Part shown: piece by piece, positions 42,487 through 51,690 of the stretch
How positions within the stretch are numbered: position 1 is the first letter of the stretch
Layout of the letters: each line of letters opens with the position of its first letter
NCBI GenBank assembly: GCA_963761975.1
Contig: CAVXIR010000003.1
Span: 186,001-250,000 of the forward strand
Length of the DNA stretch: 64,000 nt
DNA from: JAMQPK01 sp963761975
GTDB taxonomy: Bacteria; Acidobacteriota; Vicinamibacteria; Vicinamibacterales; JAMQPK01
Direction of reading: 5' to 3'
Position numbers and translations under genes: made by a program
Notes under the pieces: model-generated
Database searches by the model: none
What the model saw: the letters and a program-made list of their open reading frames with translations, nothing else
Told to the model about the DNA's origin: nothing

Positions 42487-43011
42487 ATGAAGATCATCGA
42501 CGGACTTCTCGCCGAGCTCGAACAGGAAGCCGAAACGACCCGCCGTGTGCTCGAGCGGATACCGCAAGCGCACCTTTCGTGGAAGCCACATCCCAAATCG
42601 ATGTCGCTCGGCCAGCTTGCTTTACATGTGGCAACGGTCCCCGGGGGCGTCGCCGAGCTTGCGGCGATGGACACGATTCCCGAGCCGCCGAGCTTCGTTC
42701 ATCCCGAGGCTGCGACCGCATCGGAACTGTTGCCATCGCTCACCGAGAGCGTCGCGAAAGCGAAACGTGCACTCGGCAGCTTCGATGACGCCAGGATGAC
42801 TGCGACGTGGCGGCTGCAAAGCGGCGGCAAGGACATCATGGTGATGCCGCGCGTCGCGTTTGTTCGAGCCATCATGCTGAATCACTGGTATCACCACCGG
42901 GGTCAGTTGCTCGTCTATCTGCGGCTGCTCAATCAGCCGGTGCCGTCGGTGTACGGTCCGACCGCCGACGAGAATCCGTTTGCAGTCGCCTCGATCGCGG
43001 GTCGTGCCTGA
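42487..43011 (+). CDS. DinB-family protein
   Basis: The 174-residue product is a four-helix DinB/YfiT-type protein. Likely metal His residues occur in LGQLALHVATVPG and MLNHWYHHRGQLLVYLR. The family includes thiol transferases and damage-induced proteins; the substrate is unknown. ATG 42487 has AGAGGA 5 bases upstream. Longer in-frame starts would run through the palindrome and are rejected. Confidence 0.85.
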   Translation: MKIIDGLLAELEQEAETTRRVLERIPQAHLSWKPHPKSMSLGQLALHVATVPGGVAELAAMDTIPEPPSFVHPEAATASELLPSLTESVAKAKRALGSFDDARMTATWRLQSGGKDIMVMPRVAFVRAIMLNHWYHHRGQLLVYLRLLNQPVPSVYGPTADENPFAVASIAGRA

Positions 43012-43079
43012 AGTCGTCGGCGTGGCTCGCCTGTGTCACTCGAGCTGCGCGCGGCGACGGCAACTGACACAGATGAGCG

Positions 43080-44231
43080 TCACTGGACCTTGATGTATTT
43101 CCTCAAGTTGTTGAAACCGACATCGGCGGCGTAGATGTTTCCCTGATCGTCTACGGCGATGCCCGATGCCGACGTGCCGGTATCGGTCATCTTGCTCAGA
43201 TCGCCCGGGTCGGGAATCAGGTATTTGAGCTCGCCGGTGATTGCGTTCCCGATCACGATCGCCCTGTCGTTTGGCCCCGTCGTCGCCCGGGTGACGGGGC
43301 CTCGAGACGGGTCTTGGTAGGTGGCGCCAACGAAGATGTTGTCGTGTTTGTCGACATACACCGAGCTCGGCTGACCGAACTGCTTCCATGCGGCGATGAG
43401 CGTGCCCTCCTGATCGAACACCTGAATCCGGTTGTTCTGACGATCGGCAACGTAGACGTAGCCTTTGGAACCGCCAACGTACAGGTCGTGCGGGTCGCCG
43501 AAGTTGCCTGGTTCCGGTCCCATGCGGCCCCACGTCTTGATGAACTTGCCGCTTGCCGAATACTTCACGACGCGGGCGCTCTTTGATCTGTTACCGGAAT
43601 GGCCATCTGTGACGAAGATGTCGCCGTTGGCGGCAATGGAAACCCCCGTCGGCTGATCGAACGTATCGGGACCGGTCCCACGTACGCCTGGCGTGCCGAT
43701 CGTCATCAACACCTTGCCGGCTGGACTGATTTTGAGAACCTGCTGGCCGATCGTGACACCCTGCGCGTTCTTCGCCGGCATACCGAGGATGGTCTCTTCG
43801 TCATTGGTATCAGTCGCCCAGATATTCCCGTCTTTGTCGACGGTGAATCCATGCGGATGCGCGAAGAGTCCCACGCCGAGGCTCTTCAGCAGTTTGCCAG
43901 CGGGATCGAATTCCAGAATCGGCGGGTTGGCATCACCTCGATTGAGGCATGTGGCGTCGCCATTTGGCTGATCGTTGAAACAACGGTGAAAGACCCAGAT
44001 GTTGCCGTTCGGAGCCACATGCACTCTGATGACCTCTCCCCACTTGCGTCCATTCGGCCCTTTCATGCTCGTGGGAAGCGTCGGCCAATTCGGGTCGAGG
44101 CGGTACGGATTCGGCAGAACGGGTTTTGCAACGGTATCCCTGGACGCCTGGCCATGCACCGTGGCGGCAAGCGCGGCAATGACGACAACCCTCACCAAAA
44201 ACCGGCAGTCGATGCGACCTGCAGTCGTCAT
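43080..44231 (-). CDS. Secreted NHL-repeat beta-propeller protein
   Basis: The 383-residue product has a signal peptide (RFLVRVVVIAALAATVHGQA) and repeated NHL units such as HPHGFTVDKDGNIWATDTND, QPTGVSIAANGDIFVTDG, DPHDLYVGGSKGYVYVADRQNNRIQVFD and ASGIAVDDQGNIYAADVGFNNLRKY. It forms a six-bladed propeller like the peptidyl-alpha-amidating lyase group, but lyase activity cannot be inferred. GGAGAG precedes the ATG at 44229-44231. Confidence 0.8.
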   Translation of the reverse strand: MTTAGRIDCRFLVRVVVIAALAATVHGQASRDTVAKPVLPNPYRLDPNWPTLPTSMKGPNGRKWGEVIRVHVAPNGNIWVFHRCFNDQPNGDATCLNRGDANPPILEFDPAGKLLKSLGVGLFAHPHGFTVDKDGNIWATDTNDEETILGMPAKNAQGVTIGQQVLKISPAGKVLMTIGTPGVRGTGPDTFDQPTGVSIAANGDIFVTDGHSGNRSKSARVVKYSASGKFIKTWGRMGPEPGNFGDPHDLYVGGSKGYVYVADRQNNRIQVFDQEGTLIAAWKQFGQPSSVYVDKHDNIFVGATYQDPSRGPVTRATTGPNDRAIVIGNAITGELKYLIPDPGDLSKMTDTGTSASGIAVDDQGNIYAADVGFNNLRKYIKVQ

Positions 44232-44283
44232 AATGGCTCTCCACTGAGAATGAGGCTGTGACACATCATGCATCATCCGTTAG

Positions 44284-44727
44284 GCATTTGTCGCTGCCGC
44301 CGACCGCGTCTATGCACGCTCCTGCACCGACACCGTTGCTGCTCACTGCGAAGCGTTTTCACGAAAGGTGGTCGCCGAGCTGCCGGCGAACGCCATCGTG
44401 CTCACGCACAATCCGAGCGTCTTTCACGTATGGCAACAGAGCGCGGCTCAGGTTTCTCTGGCGATGGGCGAGCCCAGTTACGTCGATGGCATGTTGGCGC
44501 AACGTCACGCAGGGGGGATCTTTTTCGACTGGAACTATTGGTGCAACGTTGCCGATCCTGTACAGCAAAATTTTTGTGATGGTGTCTTGAAGCGATTTCC
44601 CCATTCCGTGGTTCAGGAGTATCGCGAGCGTAACTACGTCTACGTCCTGTATCGGCTCCACGTACCAGCAGCAGAGTCCACTGGCGAAGCGTCAGGGCAG
44701 TACCGAAGAACAGATGGACGCGACTGA
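44284..44727 (+). pseudogene. C-terminal remnant of a large membrane glycosyltransferase-like protein
   Basis: The frame is open from just after TAG 44281-44283 to 44727 without a convincing start. It reads AFVAAADRVYARSCTD, VVAELPANAIVLTHNPSVFHVW, and HAGGIFFDWNYWCNV with QNFCDGVLKRFPHSVVQEYRERN. This resembles the soluble C-terminal region of glycosyltransferase-39-like membrane proteins; the long membrane part is absent. I infer a 5' deletion. The family assignment is tentative. Confidence 0.45.
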
Positions 44728-45495
44728 TGAGTTGATTCGTGCACATGAGCTGGCTCGACTCAGGCGTATCAGCAGGCCAACGGCGCGAGGTTGCGCGGAC
44801 TTCGACTCGATGAGCGTGTTCAGCGCCCGCGCGCGTACGAGCACATTTCGCAGCTCCAGAAGGGACTGCCGCTCGGCATGGCCCATCGGCAAGTACTGCG
44901 CAACCATATTGACGAGCTGTTCGTCCGTCGTGTCCGGCGGAACCTTAGAGTCTCCGCCTTTTGTGATGAGCGCTTCCAGCCGCTGCCGCTCGGTGCGCAG
45001 GGCCGCCCTTTCTGCCTCGTCCAATACTTCCGGCAGCGCATCGACCCGCGCGAGCCGATAGAGGCGACTGTCATCTTCGCCGGTGACGCGAAACTTTACG
45101 AGCCCGCGCAGCTCGATGTTGAATCGTCCATCCGGCAGCTCTTCGAAGTCCGTGATCACTCCGGCGCAGCCGATTTCATAGATTGGGGGCCGTCCCCGAT
45201 AGTCCGCTTCGTATCCGGGCTTCAGCGTCGTCATTCCGATGATGCGTTCGCCTTTCAGCGCATCAGCGACCATGGCGCGGTAACGTCCTTCGAATATGTA
45301 CAAAGGCCGGGAAACGTCCGGGAAGAGCAAGGCTGCTTCCAGCGGAAAGATTGGAATGACCGCTGGCAGCTTGTCGGTTCTTGGTGGCTGCCCGGGTACG
45401 GGGAATTGCGCCCGGGCCACGGTGCCACTGCACAAGAGGCTGGTAATCGCTATCGCGCACGCGAGGCGCTGACGTGGCATTGATTGGGACAGCAT
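44692..45495 (-). CDS. Secreted LON substrate-binding-domain protein
   Basis: The 267-residue product has a signal peptide (RLACAIAITSLLCSGTVARAQ) and the LON N-terminal domain: LPAVIPIFPLEAALLFPDVSRPLYIFEGRYR, then RGRPPIYEIGCAGVITDFEELPDGRFNIELRG. Lon ATPase and protease domains are absent. Such stand-alone LON domains are usually cytoplasmic, so the signal peptide is notable. The start at 45495 is preferred, because longer frames read through the 7-bp tandem repeat. It diverges from the hydroxypyruvate isomerase gene. Confidence 0.75.
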   Translation of the reverse strand: MLSQSMPRQRLACAIAITSLLCSGTVARAQFPVPGQPPRTDKLPAVIPIFPLEAALLFPDVSRPLYIFEGRYRAMVADALKGERIIGMTTLKPGYEADYRGRPPIYEIGCAGVITDFEELPDGRFNIELRGLVKFRVTGEDDSRLYRLARVDALPEVLDEAERAALRTERQRLEALITKGGDSKVPPDTTDEQLVNMVAQYLPMGHAERQSLLELRNVLVRARALNTLIESKSAQPRAVGLLIRLSRASSCARINSSVASICSSVLP

Positions 45496-45509
45496 AGGAG
45501 TAACGGGGC

Positions 45510-45565
45510 AAAGTAGAAAGTAAAAAGTAAGAAGTAAAAAGTAAGAAGTAAGAAGTAAGAAGTGG
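45510..45565. repeat. Eight-copy 7-bp tandem repeat
   Basis: Eight consecutive heptamers with consensus RAAGTAA (AAAGTAG, AAAGTAA, AAAGTAA, GAAGTAA and so on, ending GAAGTGG) occupy the short divergent space between the LON gene and hyi. The purine-only strand and A/T richness contrast with the surrounding GC-rich DNA. Confidence 0.9.
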
Positions 45566-45593
45566 GCATGCGACGTAAAATGAGCGCCACGCC

Positions 45594-46421
45594 ATGTTGT
45601 CATTTTCGGCCAACCTTTCGATGCTATTCACCGAAGTTGGTTTCCTCGAGCGGTTCGCCCGAGCATCGAAATCACGATTCCGCGCGGTTGAGTGTCAGTT
45701 TCCGTATGCCCACACCACCGACGAGATTTGCGAGCAACTCCAGCGAAATCATCTCGCTCTCGTGCTCCACAACCTCCCGGCGGGCGATTGGGCCAGCGGC
45801 GAAAGAGGAATGGCGTGCCTGCCCGATCGCGTCGGCGAATTCCAGGATGGCGTAGGTCGCGCGATTGAATACGCGACCGCGCTGGGATGCAAGCAAGTGA
45901 ATTGCCTGGCCGGCGTCGCGCCATCGCACGTGTCTCACGACTCGCTGCACCAGACACTTGTGAACAACCTGCGTTTTGCCGCGCGCGAGTTGAAGGCGCA
46001 TGACATCTCGCTGCTGGTCGAACCGCTGAACACGCGCGATACTCCCGGATTCTTCCTTCGAACGTCGCAGCAGGCTGTGGAGATCATCGAGGAGGTGGGC
46101 GCCGACAATCTGCATCTACAGTTCGACGTCTACCATACGCACATCATGGAAGGCGACGTCGTTGGATCCATTCGGCGAAACCTGGGACACATCGCCCACG
46201 TGCAGATCGCCGATGATCCGGGCCGGCACGAACCGGGCACCGGCAACATCGACTTCGCTTTGGTTTTTCAGACTCTCGAAGGTTCGAAATACGGCGGGTG
46301 GGTCGGCTGCGAGTACGTGCCGTCGAGAACGACCGAGGAAAGCCTTATCTGGTTACGAAATCCACGACTGGACCACACACAAGAACACCCATCGATCGCC
46401 ACGCCGTTCGAACAGCATTGA
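45594..46421 (+). CDS. hyi: Hydroxypyruvate isomerase-like TIM-barrel enzyme
   Basis: The 275-residue product matches the Hyi family in its blocks: MLSFSANLSMLFTEVGFLERF, FRAVECQFPYAHTTDEICEQL, CKQVNCLAGVAP, LLVEPLNTRDTPGFFL, LQFDVYHTHIMEGD and HVQIADDPGRHEPGTGNIDF. Metal ligands would be the Glu in VEPLN, Asp in QFDVY, Gln in VQIAD and Glu in GCEYVP. It interconverts hydroxypyruvate and tartronate semialdehyde in glyoxylate metabolism. The C-terminal tail is about 15 residues longer than usual. Confidence 0.87.
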   Translation: MLSFSANLSMLFTEVGFLERFARASKSRFRAVECQFPYAHTTDEICEQLQRNHLALVLHNLPAGDWASGERGMACLPDRVGEFQDGVGRAIEYATALGCKQVNCLAGVAPSHVSHDSLHQTLVNNLRFAARELKAHDISLLVEPLNTRDTPGFFLRTSQQAVEIIEEVGADNLHLQFDVYHTHIMEGDVVGSIRRNLGHIAHVQIADDPGRHEPGTGNIDFALVFQTLEGSKYGGWVGCEYVPSRTTEESLIWLRNPRLDHTQEHPSIATPFEQH

Positions 46422-46763
46422 ATATCCGCTCCCCCCGAGTGGACCCGAGCCGAACCGAACATCGACCCGCCCAAATCGATCCCAACGCTGCACCGATTGA
46501 CGTTCGCGGCCACCTGCCGATCGAGCGGTCGGACGCTGGCTGGTTGCGCTTCGACGACGCAGGGCGACCAGATGGCGAAGACAGTGGCAAAGATGAGAAA
46601 AGTTGCTGGGGGGAAAGCACGCCGACGCCAAAACATCCTGACGAGGCGGGCAATACCCATACCAGCGGAATTAGACACCGACGGCTTGCATTCGTCGCAG
46701 AGAGCGACTCGCACCCCGACAATTCTGTCGAGGGCATCTCACCGTTTTGAGTTCAATCTCGTT
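46422..46763 (+). other. Gap without a recognisable gene
   Basis: The 342 bases between hyi and the sigma-factor gene hold only short Arg-rich frames without ribosome binding sites. A reverse frame contains a short hydrophobic segment resembling a signal peptide (ATFLIFATVFAIWS) but no recognisable mature domain. No repeat or strong hairpin was seen. Confidence 0.5.
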
Positions 46764-47408
46764 ATGATTCAGCGTTCAGCACTTCCAGCCATGGCCGAAG
46801 ATTCCGGACGCCATCGTGACGATACCGTCTCACCCGATGCGGATGGGCCGGCGGATGCCACGTATCGGCTGCTCGAGCGCGCAAAGGACGGCGACCGGGA
46901 GGCACTCGACGTCCTTTTCGCGCGCCATATGCCGACCTTGCGGCGGTGGGCGAGCGGCCGCCTGCCCCTGTGGGCGCGCGATATCGCCGACACGCAAGAC
47001 CTTGTGCAGGAGACCGTGCTTCAGGTGTTTAAGCGTGTGGAGGCATTCGAGCCACGCGGCGACGGCGCGTTGCAGGCTTACCTGCGCCAGGCGGTGATGA
47101 ACCGCATTCGCAACGAGTTTCGAAGCCGGAAACGTAAACCCCCATTCGAAGGGCTCGACGAGGAGGTCGCCGCCGAGCGCACGTCGCCGCTCGAGGCTGC
47201 CATCCGTCAGGAACAGCTCGATCGCTACGACGCGGCCCTGTCGCGTCTCAGCAATCAGGAGCGCGACCTGATCGTGGCGCGCGTGGAAATGGGGCTGACC
47301 TATGAAGAGATGGCCGAAGCGCTGGGGAAACCTTCGTGGAACGCGGCGCGAATGGCGACGGCCCGAGCGCTGCTGCGCCTCGCCGAGGAGTTGAAGCATG
47401 GCCGATAA
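46764..47408 (+). CDS. Sigma-70 family (ECF-like) RNA polymerase sigma factor
   Basis: The 214-residue product has sigma region 2 (YRLLERAKDGDREALDVLFARHMPTL, ADTQDLVQETVLQVFKRV) and region 4 (RLSNQERDLIVARVEMGLTYEEMAEALGKPSWNAARMATARALLRL). The start is uncertain: ATG 46764 or 46791. No anti-sigma gene is adjacent; instead the stop overlaps the start of a Ser/Thr kinase gene by 11 bases, so kinase-linked control is likely. Confidence 0.87.
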   Translation: MIQRSALPAMAEDSGRHRDDTVSPDADGPADATYRLLERAKDGDREALDVLFARHMPTLRRWASGRLPLWARDIADTQDLVQETVLQVFKRVEAFEPRGDGALQAYLRQAVMNRIRNEFRSRKRKPPFEGLDEEVAAERTSPLEAAIRQEQLDRYDAALSRLSNQERDLIVARVEMGLTYEEMAEALGKPSWNAARMATARALLRLAEELKHGR

Positions 47409-49812
47409 CCCCCCGCTCCTCGACGTGGCCGCCGCGCTCGCCGACGGGACACCTGTCGATTGGAAGTCGGCCGGGCAGTCGATCACGACGGACGAAGACC
47501 AACGTCTGCTCGCCGAGCTGCGGTTTATTGCGGGGGTGGTGCGTCCCACGCCGGGCGATTCCTGGGGCCCTCTTCGAATTCTCGAACATGTGGGACGCGG
47601 GTCGTTCGGGGACGTGTATCGGGCCTGGGACAGCCGCCTCGATCGCGAGGTCGCGCTCAAGATTCTCCGGCGCAGCGAGCATGATGACGCACGCGTCTCC
47701 ACGGTGATTCATGAAGGACGGCTGCTGGCCCGGGTTCGTCATTCCAATGTCGTCACGGTGTACGGGGCTGAACGTGTCGGTGGACAGGTTGGCGTGTGGA
47801 TGGAGTTCATCCACGGAAAGACGTTGGAGCAGGAACTCCGCGACCACGGGCCATTCGACGTCGATCGAGTCACGAAGATCGGCATTGATCTCGCCGATGC
47901 CCTCTCCACCATTCATCGTGCTGGCCTGATTCATGGCGATGTGAAGACGCACAACGTCATGTGCGCTTCCGACGGCCGCACTGTGCTGACAGACTTTGGC
48001 GCCGGGTTCGCGCTCGACGAGATGCTGTTCGGCGAATCGCGCGACCTCGCGGGTACGCCGGTGTGCATTGCGCCGGAAGTTGCTGTTGGCGGCGAGCCAA
48101 CACCATCAAGCGACGTCTACAGTCTGGGCGTGCTCTTGTATCACCTCGTTACCGGGACGTACCCAGTCGCCGGAAAATCGCTGAGAGAAGTACGCGAGGC
48201 TCACGCGGAAGGGAGACGAACACCGCTTTCGACCGTGCGGCCCGATCTGCCGAGCGCCTTCGTACGCATTGTCGACCGTGCCATCGATCCAAAACCCGAC
48301 AGTCGGTACGACAGTCCTACCGCACTGGGTGCCGAGCTCGCGTTAATTCTGTCGACGTCGCGTACCGATGCCGATGTGCCCGTGCCAACAACCCTTCGAA
48401 AATGGAGATACATGGCCGCGGCCGCCCTGGTTGTTGCCGCGGGTTTCGTATCGCGTCCACTCTGGTGGACGTCGGAAACGCCGACCATCGCCGTCCTTCC
48501 GTTCAAGAATCTCAGTGCCGACCCGAACAGCGAGTACTTCGTTGACGGTCTGACGGACGAGATCATCCGCAATTTGTCGGTGATTGAAGGCTTGAACGTC
48601 AGATCGCGTACCTCGTCGTTTGCTTTCAAGGACAAGCCACGCAATCTGGCCGATGTGGCCCAGCAGCTGCGCGCGAATCTCGTGGTCGAGGGTTCGGTGC
48701 TCCGATCCGAAGGGCGGATCCGCATCAACACGCAGCTCGTCCGTGCCGCAGACGATGTCCCCCTGTGGTCGGGCAAATTCGATCGCGAGTCGCGGGACAT
48801 CTTCGCCGTTCAGGACGAAATTTCGAGGGCGATCGTCAACGCCCTGCGCCTGAAACTCGGACGGGGACAGCGGCGCTACAACGCCAACCTCGAGGCGTAC
48901 GAGCTCTACCTGAATGCTCGTGCGCACGCCGATCCTGTCGGCGCGGCGAGGGCCCGTGTGGCAGCAAATCTGTTCGAGCAGGTGATTGCAAAAGACCCTG
49001 CCTTCGCCCCGGCCTATGCTGGACTCGCCGATGCGTGGGCGGCCATCTCGATACCGCGTACCCAGCTGAGTGCGACTCCTGATCAAGCGTTCGCCATCAT
49101 GCAGCCGGCAGCCCTGAAAGCACTGGAGCTCGACCCGCTGCTGGCCGAGGGACACGCGGCGATGGGCGTGGTCTTTGCGCGCGACAGGAAGTGGAAAGAC
49201 GCCGAAGGGGCATTCGCTCGTGCGATCGATCTCAACCCGAATCTTTCATCCATTCGCGTGAACTTCGTCATGTCGACGCTCTGGCCTCAGGGGAAGGTCC
49301 ACGAGTCGCTGAGTCAGGTTCGGTCAGCGCTCGGTGCGGATCCGCTTTCAGTCGACGTACAAAGGCTGATGGCATACGTCCTGGTCAGCGCCGGTCAGTA
49401 CGATGAATCGATTGACATCGGACGGCGGGCGCTTGCAGCTGAACCAGATCATCCGCATGCGCGACAGGTGTTCGCCCGTGCGCTGTTTCAGAAGGGCGAA
49501 CGGACGGAGGCGATCCGACGATTGGAGCAGCTTGGTGCCGGAAGCCATGGCTTGCTTGGGTACGCATACGGTGTAAGCGGCCGACGCTCCGAGGCAGAAG
49601 CGCTGGCCGTGCAGCGCAGAGACTTTCCAGCAGCGGTTTCCCTGATCCGAGCCGGCCTCGGCGACAAAGACGGTGCGTTTGCCGCGCTCGAACGAATGGC
49701 GGTTGAAAAGGATCCGCGCTTCGGGATCTACCTCACGTACCCCGAGTTTGCCTTGCTACGCGCAGATCCGCGTATGAAGGGGCTTCGAAGCAAGCTCGAC
49801 CTGCACGACTAG
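47398..49812 (+). CDS. Membrane Ser/Thr protein kinase with TolB-like and TPR extracytoplasmic part
   Basis: The 804-residue product has a kinase domain (about 55-320) with GRGSFGDVY, the lysine in REVALKILRR, HGDVKTHNVM in place of HRD, TDFGAGFAL and CIAPEVAVGG. A single membrane helix follows (YMAAAALVVAAGFVSRP). The outer part has a TolB/FlgO-like segment (IAVLPFKNLSADPNSEYFVDGLTDEI) and TPR repeats (FAPAYAGLADAWAAI, LDPLLAEGHAAMGVVFARDRKWKDAEGAF). It is a non-RD-type kinase, coupled to the sigma factor upstream. It probably senses envelope conditions. Confidence 0.9.
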   Translation: MADNPPLLDVAAALADGTPVDWKSAGQSITTDEDQRLLAELRFIAGVVRPTPGDSWGPLRILEHVGRGSFGDVYRAWDSRLDREVALKILRRSEHDDARVSTVIHEGRLLARVRHSNVVTVYGAERVGGQVGVWMEFIHGKTLEQELRDHGPFDVDRVTKIGIDLADALSTIHRAGLIHGDVKTHNVMCASDGRTVLTDFGAGFALDEMLFGESRDLAGTPVCIAPEVAVGGEPTPSSDVYSLGVLLYHLVTGTYPVAGKSLREVREAHAEGRRTPLSTVRPDLPSAFVRIVDRAIDPKPDSRYDSPTALGAELALILSTSRTDADVPVPTTLRKWRYMAAAALVVAAGFVSRPLWWTSETPTIAVLPFKNLSADPNSEYFVDGLTDEIIRNLSVIEGLNVRSRTSSFAFKDKPRNLADVAQQLRANLVVEGSVLRSEGRIRINTQLVRAADDVPLWSGKFDRESRDIFAVQDEISRAIVNALRLKLGRGQRRYNANLEAYELYLNARAHADPVGAARARVAANLFEQVIAKDPAFAPAYAGLADAWAAISIPRTQLSATPDQAFAIMQPAALKALELDPLLAEGHAAMGVVFARDRKWKDAEGAFARAIDLNPNLSSIRVNFVMSTLWPQGKVHESLSQVRSALGADPLSVDVQRLMAYVLVSAGQYDESIDIGRRALAAEPDHPHARQVFARALFQKGERTEAIRRLEQLGAGSHGLLGYAYGVSGRRSEAEALAVQRRDFPAAVSLIRAGLGDKDGAFAALERMAVEKDPRFGIYLTYPEFALLRADPRMKGLRSKLDLHD

Positions 49813-49837
49813 AAACGGAGGTGATGACCCGCTCCGC

Positions 49838-51154
49838 TCACTCGCTTAGCGCCGCCTCGTCGCGGCCGAGCCAAATGGCATCACGGGGATTCGCCGAATC
49901 GTAGAGGACACGCCCGGTGTCGCCAACTTTCCACAGCTCGGCGTCGGACTCTGGCACATCGACCGTCTGCGCGTGCGCGCGCCCCTGGTAGTCGCGGAAT
50001 TCGTAGCGCAGCCGCCATACTCGCGCTTTGTTGACCTTAAGGTTTCTGGGCTTCAGCTCGGTCACGACGCTCGACGCTCTCACGCCATGCCGGCGCAGGC
50101 GCCATTCGAGTTTGGCATGTCCGACAGCTTGGGCAAATATCGCACCGCCAATACCAGCGAAGATGAGTCCAATACCCGTGAACAGCGTCTTCATCAGCCA
50201 GGGGCGTCGTCCTGCGAGGCGGTTCGCTCCGGCGTTGTCAGCCCGATAGAGCACGTGCACCGGTTCCCGCTCGACTAGCCGCGACCATGCATCCAGCGTC
50301 AGTTCGTCACGTCCTTCGATTGTTTGGGTGCCGATGGTGAATCGGTAGGTCGCTTCATAGTGCTTCGTCTCGGATGAGCGGCTGCGGTTACTGCTGGATC
50401 GCCTGATCTCTTTGGTGAGGACCATGCCGTCTATCGAGCGTGCCTCTCGGGCGAATCGCCAATCGTCATAAAACTGAAACACCCCGACCAGCGCGAACGG
50501 CAGACCGCAGATGAGCCAGATTCCACCAAACCAGAATCCAAACGACTGCCTCGCTGTCGGCCAGTACGACTGGTGCCGTGCCTGGTCGCGATCCGAAATG
50601 TCTTTAACCGTGGGCAGCGCGGTGTCCGGATCAATAGGGGAAGAAGGCGATGAGCGCTCGAGCCGATGTTTCAGCCGCATGCTGGTGAACACGTAAAGCG
50701 CGAGCACGATCAAGCCACCGCCGATGCTCATCGCTACGATTGACATCGTCCGCGACTCGGACCTGTCCCGAACCACACGCGCTGAGATACTTTCGCCGGA
50801 CATGTATTCCACCGTCAGTGCGGTGCCCGGCTCGACGCGCTCCCAGAGATGCACCGGAACACTCTCGTTCTGCTGGTGCGAGCGGCCATCGGCAAGGTTG
50901 AATTTGTAGCTGATGTCGTACAGCGTATCCGAGTTGGACGTTGCACGGCGCAGCGTTTTGGCGGTGACAAGCCCTTGCGCCTCGACACCCTGACGTTGGT
51001 ACGCCCCCTCCTCGATGTACGTGCTCGCTCCGATGCCGAAGAAGATGGCGCCGATGAACAGAAACACGACGCCGAAGAGGATCAGTGCAGCGGTGGCGCC
51101 GGTTTCACCGGGGCAACGGCTCATCGAGCGGCTTACGCTCCTTGAATCAGTCAC
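49838..51154 (-). CDS. DUF3592 membrane protein with two repeated halves
   Basis: The 438-residue product has two related units, each with membrane helices flanking an extracytoplasmic beta domain: AALILFGVVFLFIGAIFFGIG with VEAQGLVTAKTLRRATSNSDTLYDISYKF, then WFGGIWLICGLPFALVGVFQF with SIDGMVLTKEIRR and KHYEATYRFTIG. The pattern V...Y.F..G fits DUF3592. Function is unknown. It is the last gene of the envelope operon and its start overlaps the previous gene's stop by 4 bases. Confidence 0.78.
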   Translation of the reverse strand: MTDSRSVSRSMSRCPGETGATAALILFGVVFLFIGAIFFGIGASTYIEEGAYQRQGVEAQGLVTAKTLRRATSNSDTLYDISYKFNLADGRSHQQNESVPVHLWERVEPGTALTVEYMSGESISARVVRDRSESRTMSIVAMSIGGGLIVLALYVFTSMRLKHRLERSSPSSPIDPDTALPTVKDISDRDQARHQSYWPTARQSFGFWFGGIWLICGLPFALVGVFQFYDDWRFAREARSIDGMVLTKEIRRSSSNRSRSSETKHYEATYRFTIGTQTIEGRDELTLDAWSRLVEREPVHVLYRADNAGANRLAGRRPWLMKTLFTGIGLIFAGIGGAIFAQAVGHAKLEWRLRRHGVRASSVVTELKPRNLKVNKARVWRLRYEFRDYQGRAHAQTVDVPESDAELWKVGDTGRVLYDSANPRDAIWLGRDEAALSE

Positions 51155-51678
51155 GCTTGCAGCCTGGAGGACGCCGGCGCGATCTTGGACCGCGAATGAC
51201 GTCCGCGCAACAGGATGATGGAAAGCAGCACCAACATCAGCCCGATGAGGGTTCGGAACGTCAGGAGAAGGATGCCCGGCTCCCCCGTGTTTCGGTGGAC
51301 GGCCGGGTTCGTTGCGACGTAGCGGAGTTCGACGTTGCTCCCCTGCCGAAAGCCATCCGCCGCTCGATGCGTGACGAATGCGGTCCCGATCTGCTGACTT
51401 GTGTCAGGAGCCGCGAATTGATATGTCACCCGCAGCCCACGGCCCCAGAACAGGTCGTCCCAAAGGCGGCGGATCGCTCGTTGCGGTGAACTGCCACTCA
51501 CGGAAAGAACCGTGGCAACAGCTGTGTCGGCTGTTTGACGCAGGCGCCATTCTTCCCGGATCGCCGGAGCGTTATCGAGCGCGATCCAGAGTCCCATACC
51601 CGCGAGCATCCATGGTCCGAGTGCACGACGCGCTCGACGGCGAATTGCTGGTGTCGTGAACATGAAACCCCATCGCAC
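51151..51678 (-). CDS. DUF3592-like membrane protein
   Basis: The 175-residue product has an N-terminal helix (LGPWMLAGMGLWIALDNAP), a beta domain with ATVLSVSGSSPQRAIRR and LRVTYQFAAPDT, and a C-terminal helix (LLLTFRTLIGLMLVLLSIILL). It resembles one half of the larger DUF3592 protein that follows. ATG 51678 or 51663 could be the start. The stop overlaps the next start by ATGA, so the two are co-translated. Confidence 0.7.
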   Translation of the reverse strand: MRWGFMFTTPAIRRRARRALGPWMLAGMGLWIALDNAPAIREEWRLRQTADTAVATVLSVSGSSPQRAIRRLWDDLFWGRGLRVTYQFAAPDTSQQIGTAFVTHRAADGFRQGSNVELRYVATNPAVHRNTGEPGILLLTFRTLIGLMLVLLSIILLRGRHSRSKIAPASSRLQA

Positions 51679-51690
51679 CGCGTGAGCGTA

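Noticed and set aside
46268..46714. Reverse-strand frame with a signal-like segment
   Set aside because: It overlaps the end of hyi, lacks a ribosome binding site and has no coherent mature domain.
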